From NCBI GenBank assembly GCA_900546795.1, contig UREG01000026.1, positions 1 through 21,244 of the forward strand: a stretch of DNA of 21,244 nt, given 5' to 3'. The notes under the pieces are model-generated. The model ran no database searches. It was not told where the DNA came from and worked only from the letters and a program-made list of their open reading frames with translations. Shown here one piece after another: positions 1-5,104 of the stretch (position 1 is its first letter; each line of letters starts with the position of its first letter). The position numbers and the translations under genes are program-made. This DNA comes from an uncultured Veillonellaceae bacterium (GTDB taxonomy: Bacteria; Bacillota; Negativicutes; Veillonellales; Megasphaeraceae).

Positions 1-3
1 TGC

Positions 4-35
4 AAAAACCGCCCGTTCACGCAGGAGACGGGCGG
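4..35 (-). terminator. Intrinsic terminator of the LysR gene at 49-924
   Basis: Read on the minus strand, an 8-bp perfect stem (CCGCCCGT / ACGGGCGG, plus-strand arms 9-16 and 28-35) with an 11-nt loop is followed by five T. It lies 14 nt past the stop codon of the minus-strand LysR gene, so that gene is probably a single-gene transcript. Confidence 0.85.
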
Positions 36-48
36 CCAATGATTCTTA

Positions 49-924
49 TTAGATTTTGCAGTTGTTTTTGTACCGTTCGGTAAGGAAATAGATGAAAGCT
101 TTTACTGCGGAAAGATTCATCGCTTCTTTGTGATAGAGCATTTCTGTTTTTCTTGTCAGCGGCGTACCGTCTTTGAAGGTGATCCGCTGCGTAAAGACGT
201 CGTCGGCTCCGCTAAGCCCCATGTACGGAAGGATAGACCAGCCTAATCCGTTGAGTACGAATTGGCGGCACGTATCCATGCTGTCCAGCTGCATGGTGAC
301 CGGAAGCGGATTTTTGAAATTCTCTTTGATCCAGGCTTCGATGGAACGCAGAAGCGGCTGATCTGTCAGATAGCTGATGCGCGGGTGTTTCGGCAGCTCT
401 TCAAACGTGATAGGTTCTTTGTTGACCAAACATATCGGTTCTTCCTGGATCAGGATACGGTTGCCTGTCCATGGATAACTTCCGCGGAGAATGGCGACGG
501 TGATTTCTTCTTTTTCCAGCATGCGCATGACTTTATGGCTCAGCCCCGTGCGTACGTTGACCTCTACCATAGGATACTGCTGCAGGAAATCTTTGAGAAT
601 CGGCGCCAGCTCATAATGAGCAAAGATCCCGGAACAGCCGATATGCAGAGTGCCCTGCACGCTGCTGCCCATTCCTTTTATATAATCCCGGATCTGGCTG
701 GACTGCTTGCGCATATTTTCTACGTATTTAAGGAACGCTTCCCCCTGCGGTGTGAGGAGAATTCCGTTGGAAGTACGGATAATAAGATTTGCACCGATTT
801 CAGTTTCCAGATTTTTCAGACGATAGCTAAGAGCCGGCTGGGAAATATAGAGCTTTTCTGCTGCTTGCGTGATACTTTTTTCTTCTACAATAGTCATAAA
901 CATGGCCCAGTCTTTTTCGTCCAT
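49..924 (-). CDS. LysR-family transcriptional regulator, CcpC-like
   Basis: This 291-residue protein has the classic LysR layout. The N-terminal winged helix-turn-helix has its HTH at about residues 17-38, with the family motif ITQAAEKLYISQPALSYRLKNLE, followed by a periplasmic-binding-protein-like effector domain from about residue 90. The effector half (ILRGSYPW, MDTCRQFVLNGLGWSILP) resembles, from memory, Bacillus subtilis CcpC, the citrate-responsive repressor of citrate synthase and aconitase. That link is a recollection, not a search. The start has a GGGGG ribosome site 8 nt upstream. The gene is divergent from dps across 329 nt, so autoregulation or control of dps is possible. No OxyR-type redox cysteine pair is evident. 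Family call is secure; target is unknown. Confidence 0.93.
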   Translation of the reverse strand: MDEKDWAMFMTIVEEKSITQAAEKLYISQPALSYRLKNLETEIGANLIIRTSNGILLTPQGEAFLKYVENMRKQSSQIRDYIKGMGSSVQGTLHIGCSGIFAHYELAPILKDFLQQYPMVEVNVRTGLSHKVMRMLEKEEITVAILRGSYPWTGNRILIQEEPICLVNKEPITFEELPKHPRISYLTDQPLLRSIEAWIKENFKNPLPVTMQLDSMDTCRQFVLNGLGWSILPYMGLSGADDVFTQRITFKDGTPLTRKTEMLYHKEAMNLSAVKAFIYFLTERYKNNCKI

Positions 925-958
925 AATGATTGCCCCCTTTACATGATTGATGAAAAGA

Positions 959-977
959 TTCCTCTTCTGATGAGGAA
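959..977. promoter_or_regulatory. Inverted repeat in the leader of the LysR gene
   Basis: TTCCTC-N7-GAGGAA is a perfect 6-bp dyad lying between the predicted minus-strand start site and the LysR start codon. It could be an autoregulatory site or a small hairpin. It does not have the T-N11-A core of a standard LysR box, so the role is only suggested. Confidence 0.25.
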
Positions 978-996
978 GGTTTATAGGTTTAACGCA

Positions 997-1025
997 ATTA
1001 TATCATGAGGTATAAAAATATTCAA
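997..1025 (-). promoter_or_regulatory. Predicted sigma-A promoter for the LysR gene at 49-924
   Basis: On the minus strand, TTGAAT (1025-1020) and a perfect TATAAT (1002-997) are separated by 17 bp. Transcription would start near 990, giving a leader of about 65 nt. Confidence 0.65.
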
Positions 1026-1127
1026 TTTTCAATACAAAAATAAATTCGAAATAAAATATAAACATAAGTTTGATTTATAAGAATAAGAGAGTGCCGCCGC
1101 GCGAAGCCGAGAAAAAGCGGGGCGAAG

Positions 1128-1150
1128 AAAATAAATAATGAAAATAAATA
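1128..1150 (+). repeat. Tandem AAAATAAATA direct repeat upstream of the dps promoter
   Basis: AAAATAAATA occurs at 1128-1137 and again at 1141-1150, a 13-bp period, ending 9 bp before the -35 box of dps. Its composition and position fit an AT-rich UP element that would strengthen the promoter. The rest of 925-1127 is AT-rich with one GC-rich islet (about 1092-1123) in which I see no clear structure. Confidence 0.4.
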
Positions 1151-1159
1151 TTAAATAGC

Positions 1160-1187
1160 TTGACTACATCGAAAGATGTGGTATACT
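1160..1187 (+). promoter_or_regulatory. Predicted dps promoter with extended -10
   Basis: TTGACT (1160-1165) and TATACT (1182-1187) are spaced by 16 bp, and the -10 is preceded by TGG (extended -10). Start of transcription is expected near 1194. Confidence 0.75.
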
Positions 1188-1201
1188 ATAACCATAGCAA
1201 G

Positions 1202-1216
1202 GAATAATGATTACAA
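1202..1216. promoter_or_regulatory. PerR/Fur-like operator between the dps promoter and gene
   Basis: GAATAAT-G-ATTACAA is a 7-1-7 imperfect palindrome. Compared with the PerR box TTATAAT-N-ATTATAA (from memory) it matches 11 of 14 defined positions. It lies about 8-22 nt downstream of the predicted start site, where a bound repressor would block elongation. PerR control of Dps/MrgA proteins is well known in Firmicutes. The regulator gene is not in this window. Confidence 0.45.
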
Positions 1217-1253
1217 ATTAGGATAAAGAATTTACTTTTAGGAGGTATGAATC

Positions 1254-1682
1254 ATGGAAAAAAGATTAAATCATTTATTAGCAGACTTAGTAGTAGAGTA
1301 TCATAAATTGCAGAACTTCCACTGGTATGTGAAAGGGAAAGATTTCTTCACTGTCCACGCGAAACTGGAAGAATACTACGATCACATCAACGAAGCGATC
1401 GACGAAGTTGCCGAACACATTCTGATGATCGACGGAAAACCGTTGGCATCGCTGAAAGAATTCCAGGCGGAAGCTTCTGTTAAAGAAGCCGCTTCCGAAT
1501 TCATTTCGGTAGACGACGTATATGCGGCAGTGATTGCAGATTTTGAATATCTTCTCAAAGAAGTGAAAGAAATCAAAAAAGCGGCTGATGAAGAAGAAAA
1601 CTATATCGTATCCGCTTTGATGGATGATTACATCATGAACTTTACTAAATCCCTGTGGATGATGAAACAGAGAAAAAAATAA
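1254..1682 (+). CDS. dps: Dps-family ferritin-like DNA-protection protein
   Basis: A 142-residue protein of normal length for the Dps/MrgA group. These proteins form a 12-subunit cage that oxidises ferrous iron with hydrogen peroxide and stores it, protecting DNA. The intersubunit ferroxidase residues are visible as His23 (in NFHWYVKG), His35, Asp50 and Glu54. The spacings of 12, 15 and 4 are the same as in E. coli Dps. The four-helix-bundle core fills the chain, and there is no long lysine-rich N-terminal tail, so DNA binding is not obvious from sequence. The start has an AGGAGG 8 nt upstream. It is a single-gene transcript with its own promoter, a PerR-like palindrome in the leader and a strong terminator. 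Confidence 0.95.
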   Translation: MEKRLNHLLADLVVEYHKLQNFHWYVKGKDFFTVHAKLEEYYDHINEAIDEVAEHILMIDGKPLASLKEFQAEASVKEAASEFISVDDVYAAVIADFEYLLKEVKEIKKAADEEENYIVSALMDDYIMNFTKSLWMMKQRKK

Positions 1683-1696
1683 TCATGAACAGCAAT

Positions 1697-1729
1697 CCCC
1701 CGGCGCACATTGCGCCGGGGGTTTTGTTT
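1697..1729 (+). terminator. Intrinsic terminator of dps
   Basis: An 11-bp perfect GC-rich stem (CCCCCGGCGCA / TGCGCCGGGGG) with a 3-nt loop is followed by TTTTGTTT, 14 nt after the dps stop. The minus-strand side has no T run, so it serves mainly dps, not the convergent flavodoxin gene. Confidence 0.92.
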
Positions 1730-1747
1730 GGGTATAAATACTCCGCC

Positions 1748-2320
1748 TTATGCGTTTTGCAGGGTAAAGAGCCAGGCGTTGATTTCTTCTTTGACGGAAT
1801 CGGAAGCGGCATGGATATGCAGTGCAGGAAGAATGGCAGCTTCCGGTTCTGCCTGATGAAGTTCCGCTACCGTACGGGACAAGCCGGCGCCCGTGCTGAC
1901 GCAAAGGGGCGCGATCGTTTTGCCGGCCAGATCATAGGTATCCAAAAAGGTATGAACCGCCATGGGAAGTCCGTTCCACCAGTTGGGATACACAAGATAG
2001 ATCCGGCGGTATGAAGAAAGATCGGTGCCGATAGGAAGAATCGGCGGATGGTATTGGCGCTGCATTTCTTCATAGCTGCGTTCTTCCAGAAGCTGAATAT
2101 TGGAAGGATAGGGGGCGGCTGCCGTGATAGGCAAAAGGACTGCGCCGGTCTGGCGTTTTAGTTCCTGAGCCAGTTCTTGCGCCCGATCTTCCTGAGAAAA
2201 GTATATGATGGCGCTTTGCGCCGCTCCGGCAGAGGGAGCGCTGGTTGTTGGCAGCAGATACCACGCGAAGGAGCCAAGAAGCAGAAGCGCCGCCAGAAAT
2301 AGGTAATTTGCTTTTTTCAT
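1748..2320 (-). CDS. Membrane-anchored or exported flavodoxin-like protein
   Basis: A 190-residue protein. Residues 1-3 are MKK, residues 4-22 form a hydrophobic segment, and then comes an Ala/Ser/Thr-rich stretch, so it looks like a signal peptide or N-terminal anchor. From about residue 37 it has a flavodoxin fold: a beta strand (AIIYFSQEDRAQELAQ) where the FMN phosphate loop should be, then the hallmark YPNWWNGLPMAVHTFL and a later IAPLCVSTGAGLS strand-loop. The first loop is less Ser/Thr-rich than in typical flavodoxins, so FMN binding is likely but unproven. It follows two MerR-type regulator genes with a 31-nt gap and an AAGGAG ribosome site, suggesting a stress-regulated oxidoreductase unit. 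Substrate and partner are unknown. Confidence 0.75.
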   Translation of the reverse strand: MKKANYLFLAALLLLGSFAWYLLPTTSAPSAGAAQSAIIYFSQEDRAQELAQELKRQTGAVLLPITAAAPYPSNIQLLEERSYEEMQRQYHPPILPIGTDLSSYRRIYLVYPNWWNGLPMAVHTFLDTYDLAGKTIAPLCVSTGAGLSRTVAELHQAEPEAAILPALHIHAASDSVKEEINAWLFTLQNA

Positions 2321-2351
2321 TGCGGCTCCTTTCTAATAAAAGCGATACAGA

Positions 2352-2717
2352 TCAATGGCAGAGCATTTGATTTAAACTGCCCGGGTTGGTCAGCGTTTGC
2401 TGGATCAGATGAAGGGAGGTCTCCGCTTTTTCGATCTTTTCCAGCAGCGATTGTTTGGCGGTCAGCAAGATAGTACGCCGTTCATCTTGGGTATGCTCGC
2501 CGGCCAGGACAAGCTGCATATATGCGGTGATCGCGTGAAGGGGAAGGCCCATTTCTTTTAATTTCAATACGAGAAGAAGCTGGCGGATGGACGCCGAATC
2601 GTACCGGCGGACGCCTGATGCATTGCGGGGAACCGGCGGGATAAGGCCGATTTTTTCATAATAGCGCAGCGTATTTTCTGAAATGCCGAGCTGGCAGGAA
2701 ACTTCTTTGATCGTCAT
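2352..2717 (-). CDS. MerR-family transcriptional regulator
   Basis: A 121-residue protein with an N-terminal MerR winged helix (residues 1-70) showing the diagnostic ISENTLRYYEKIGLIPPVPRNASGVRRYD. It is followed by a coiled-coil dimerisation helix from about residue 80. There is no cysteine-bearing metal loop at the C terminus (the single Cys is at residue 120), so it belongs with AdhR-like or electrophile-responsive MerR proteins and not with metal sensors. Its start codon overlaps the stop of the upstream MerR-like gene as ATGA, with GGAGG 6 nt upstream, so the two are translationally coupled. The flavodoxin-like gene downstream is the most likely co-regulated enzyme. Confidence 0.9.
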   Translation of the reverse strand: MTIKEVSCQLGISENTLRYYEKIGLIPPVPRNASGVRRYDSASIRQLLLVLKLKEMGLPLHAITAYMQLVLAGEHTQDERRTILLTAKQSLLEKIEKAETSLHLIQQTLTNPGSLNQMLCH

Positions 2718-3073
2718 GGTTCTTCCTCCTTTGTAAGCGGTGTTTGCCGCTGCAGTTCGTACCGCAGGTAGTCGGCGATGGAAAGCTGTTTTTCCTGTGC
2801 GTGAATGGCGGAAAGCAGCTCTTTTCGTTTTTGATCCAGCAGATATAAACAGGAACTGCCGTTTGTGCCGGACGTTAGGAATTCTTTCATGTATTGGTAG
2901 ATTTCTGCCGTGCTGAAACCGATGTCGTGCAGGGTGGACAAGAGGCTGAGATATTTTACGTCTTGTTCGTCATAAACCTGAGCGGCGGCGGAACCAAGTC
3001 CGCGGATATGCAGGTATTCATTTAAAAGCGGCAGAGAGATATCATATTTTTGGCAAAGTTCCTGAAGGTTCAT
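2714..3073 (-). CDS. Divergent MerR-type regulator, first gene of the MerR pair
   Basis: 119 residues from the ATG at 3073. A longer in-frame reading from 3091 is possible, but the GAGGAG ribosome site lies inside that extension, 7 nt before the inner ATG, so the inner start is preferred. The N terminus is MerR-like in pattern (a short helix-turn-helix, then VYDEQDVKYLSLLSTLHDIGFSTAEIYQYM, then a helical C-terminal half). The canonical RYYE of the recognition region is replaced by LNEYLHIRGL, so DNA recognition may differ. It has one Cys near residue 13 and one near 75. Possibly it heterodimerises with, or counteracts, the standard MerR protein encoded next to it; that is inference. Confidence 0.75.
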   Translation of the reverse strand: MNLQELCQKYDISLPLLNEYLHIRGLGSAAAQVYDEQDVKYLSLLSTLHDIGFSTAEIYQYMKEFLTSGTNGSSCLYLLDQKRKELLSAIHAQEKQLSIADYLRYELQRQTPLTKEEEP

Positions 3074-3095
3074 GGTAAATCTCCTCATCATAGAT

Positions 3096-3128
3096 AAAAA
3101 ATAAAGGTGTCCTTAGGGACACCTTTAT
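3096..3128 (-). terminator. 12-bp palindrome: terminator of the LysR pair, possibly also an operator
   Basis: ATAAAGGTGTCC (3101-3112) and GGACACCTTTAT (3117-3128) form a perfect 12-bp stem with a TTAG loop. On the minus strand it is followed by TTTTT, so it fits a terminator 25 nt after the LysR gene that ends at 3153. It also overlaps the -10 box and predicted start of the promoter for the two MerR genes, so the same DNA could act as an operator. Confidence 0.75.
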
Positions 3129-3155
3129 TGTAAAAAAAGTGATATAGAATGTCTA
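3127..3155 (-). promoter_or_regulatory. Predicted promoter for the MerR-MerR-flavodoxin unit
   Basis: On the minus strand TAGACA (3155-3150) and TACAAT (3132-3127) are spaced by 17 bp. The -35 begins with the TAG stop codon of the preceding LysR gene. The start of transcription, near 3120, falls inside the palindrome at 3101-3128. The spacer is 17 bp, not the 19-20 bp typical of MerR-activated promoters. Confidence 0.5.
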
Positions 3156-4055
3156 ATGCTTATCTTTTTCATTCAGATATGCTTCAAAAGCATTCCCGCA
3201 ATGGGTGATAAAGGCCTGCATCGCTGCGGAAAGGGGCTGATTTTTTTTCCACACCAGCACCGTTCCTGTTTTGCGGGACGGAGAAAATGGCCGCAGGCAT
3301 AAGTCCGGGGCGGTACAGTTGAACTGGTGCACCGTTGCGATTCCCAGCCCTTCCCGTACCATGAGGGTGCAGTTGTTGTACGATAAATTGTGGTAGGCCG
3401 CAATGTCCAGCCGGTCGTAATGAGGGCCGAACCATTGTACCAGTTCGTTGTGCACGGACGGCCGTTTGGCCAGGATAAGCGGGTAGGCTGCCAAATCCTG
3501 CGGGGAGATTTCTTCTTTTTCCGCCAGCGGACAATCGCGGCGCATGAGGGCATACCATTCTTCTTCCAGGGGCATGTGCAGATAGTGGTATTGGCTGATC
3601 TCCACCGGTTCAAGCAGCAGGCCCATGTCCAGGCTCCCCGTTTCGATGCGTTCTTTTACATCGTCGGCAATGGCCGTATAAATATAGAAATACACATCAG
3701 GATAACGCTGCCGGAAGGTGCGCATGGCATAGGTCAGGGGCCGCATGTTTTCCGTTTCTCCGCAGCCGATTGCAATTTCTCCGGAAATGACCGTTTCTTC
3801 ATGGGCCAGTTCCCGCTCGGCTTTTGCCGCAAGTTCGAGGATTTCCTGCGCCCGCCGTTTGAGGAGCATGCCGTCGTCGGTCAGCAGGATACGGTGGCGG
3901 CTGCGGTGGAACAGTTTTGTGCCCAGCTGTTCTTCCAGCTGCATGAGCTGGCGGGACAAGGTGGGCTGGGTGATATGCAGGCGCTGCGCTGCGCGGGTAA
4001 TATTTTCTTCCCGGGCAACGACGAGAAAATAGGATAAGAGGCGAAGTTCAATCAT
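3153..4055 (-). CDS. LysR-family transcriptional regulator, second of a tandem pair
   Basis: A 300-residue LysR protein. The HTH is at about residues 16-37 (ITRAAQRLHITQPTLSRQLMQLE), the linker helix ends near residue 85, and the effector-binding domain starts at VISGEIAIGCGETE. The C-terminal segment NNCTLMVREGLGIATVHQF is the usual second effector-lobe region. The start has AAGGAG 7 nt upstream. It overlaps the preceding LysR gene by 8 nt, so the pair is co-transcribed and coupled. The effector and targets cannot be read from sequence. Confidence 0.92.
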   Translation of the reverse strand: MIELRLLSYFLVVAREENITRAAQRLHITQPTLSRQLMQLEEQLGTKLFHRSRHRILLTDDGMLLKRRAQEILELAAKAERELAHEETVISGEIAIGCGETENMRPLTYAMRTFRQRYPDVYFYIYTAIADDVKERIETGSLDMGLLLEPVEISQYHYLHMPLEEEWYALMRRDCPLAEKEEISPQDLAAYPLILAKRPSVHNELVQWFGPHYDRLDIAAYHNLSYNNCTLMVREGLGIATVHQFNCTAPDLCLRPFSPSRKTGTVLVWKKNQPLSAAMQAFITHCGNAFEAYLNEKDKH

Positions 4056-4992
4056 GGCAGGCTCCTTTCTGTGATGAGCGGCGTATCGTGCTGGCGGCAG
4101 GGTGCAGGGCGGCGCGAAGCAGATCCTGGATTTCCGGAAGAAGCGGCCGCGATTCGTGGTAGGCCGCTACAATCGGCCGTGCTGCCAGGCGGGACTCAAT
4201 GGGATACATGGCGATGTCCGGATATTCCTGCAAAGAGAGGATATCCGGGAGAAAGGCGGCGCCGTGGCGATGAGAAACGAGGGTAGAAACAGTGTCCAGA
4301 TTTTCTGTTTCCAATACGGCGCGGGGCGAAAAGCCAAAGGAACGGCAGATTTCTTCCGAAAGTTCCCGGAGCTTTAAGCCCTTTTTGAGAAGGACAAAGG
4401 GAAAATCCCGGTAAGGCGAAAGATCGATCCGGCCGGTTGCTTTTTCCTGCTTCAGCAGCTGCAGGGCGGCGGTATCGCGTTTGTGGAACGCAAAGAGCAG
4501 ATGCTCTGTGTACAGCGGTATGGTGCGGATCTGCGGATGAAACACCGGCGCCGGGAAGATGCCCAGATCGACGCGGCCATTGGCGATCAGCGATTCGAGC
4601 TGATGCGATTCGCCTTCCTGAATCTGCAGCGCGTACTGCGGCGCATAGCGCTGAAAGGCGGCGAGAATGCGGCTGAGCAGATGACGGCCGTAAAATTGGG
4701 AAATGCCAAGAACCAGAGGGCGCGCTGCATCGGTCTGAAACGCGGCCAGCGTTTGTTCCAGCTCTTCCATGGCGGCGAGGATCGGCCGGGCTTTTTCCAC
4801 AAAGGCTCTGCCAGCCGGAGTGAGCTGCACCTGCGTCCTGTCCCGATAAAACAGGGGGATATGGAGACGTTCTTCGAGGCGTTTGATGGATTGGCTCAGC
4901 GACGGCTGGCTGATGAACAGCGTTTTGGCGGCTTTATTGAAATTTAAAGTGGAAGCGAGGGCAACGACGTTGCGCAGATCCCGAATATCCAT
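4048..4992 (-). CDS. LysR-family regulator divergent from aconitase
   Basis: 314 residues from the ATG at 4992. An ATG two codons earlier sits only 2 nt from the AGGAG and is less likely, whereas the inner one has 8-nt spacing and gives the typical LysR opening MDIRDL. The HTH is at about residues 15-38 (NFNKAAKTLFISQPSLSQSIKRLE) and the effector domain runs from about residue 92 (PLVLGISQFYGRHLLSRIL). The gene is divergent from aconitase across 112 nt that hold two LysR-type dyads, the standard arrangement in which a LysR protein controls its neighbour and itself. A citrate-type effector is plausible by analogy with CcpC and CitR of Bacillus, but the protein does not look obviously like CcpC. 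Confidence 0.92.
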   Translation of the reverse strand: MDIRDLRNVVALASTLNFNKAAKTLFISQPSLSQSIKRLEERLHIPLFYRDRTQVQLTPAGRAFVEKARPILAAMEELEQTLAAFQTDAARPLVLGISQFYGRHLLSRILAAFQRYAPQYALQIQEGESHQLESLIANGRVDLGIFPAPVFHPQIRTIPLYTEHLLFAFHKRDTAALQLLKQEKATGRIDLSPYRDFPFVLLKKGLKLRELSEEICRSFGFSPRAVLETENLDTVSTLVSHRHGAAFLPDILSLQEYPDIAMYPIESRLAARPIVAAYHESRPLLPEIQDLLRAALHPAASTIRRSSQKGACHD

Positions 4993-5003
4993 AAGCATAT
5001 CTC

Positions 5004-5024
5004 CTTATAGGCGCAGTCTATAAG
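5004..5024. promoter_or_regulatory. LysR-type dyad 1 (CTTATAG-N7-CTATAAG)
   Basis: A perfect 7-bp inverted repeat with a 7-bp centre containing the LysR hallmark T-N11-A (ATAG-N7-CTAT, core 5007-5021). It abuts the ribosome site of the minus-strand LysR gene and covers its predicted transcription start, so binding should repress that gene. Confidence 0.65.
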
Positions 5025-5027
5025 CAT

Positions 5028-5056
5028 ATTATAACTGGATATTATAAGAGAAGAAA
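5028..5056 (-). promoter_or_regulatory. Predicted promoter for the tandem LysR genes
   Basis: On the minus strand TTTCTT (5056-5051) and a perfect TATAAT (5033-5028) are separated by 17 bp. The -35 is weak. Both dyads overlap this promoter or its start region. I could not assign a convincing plus-strand promoter for aconitase; TATTAT at 5040-5045 is the best -10 candidate but has no good -35. Confidence 0.4.
5031..5045. promoter_or_regulatory. LysR-type dyad 2 (ATAA-N7-TTAT)
   Basis: ATAA-ctggata-TTAT is an exact match to the dyad described for Bacillus subtilis CcpC at citB and citZ (consensus from memory). Its centre is 24 bp from that of dyad 1, compatible with a LysR tetramer contacting both. 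It precedes the aconitase start by 60 nt. Confidence 0.6.
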
Positions 5057-5104
5057 GGGATTGTGGTAGAGTAGATACAAAAGATTGCAGATGAGGTGAC
5101 AGGC

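Noticed and set aside
262..1008. A 248-codon plus-strand open frame over the LysR gene
   Set aside because: It is the complement of a clear LysR gene and runs through its promoter; there is no motif.
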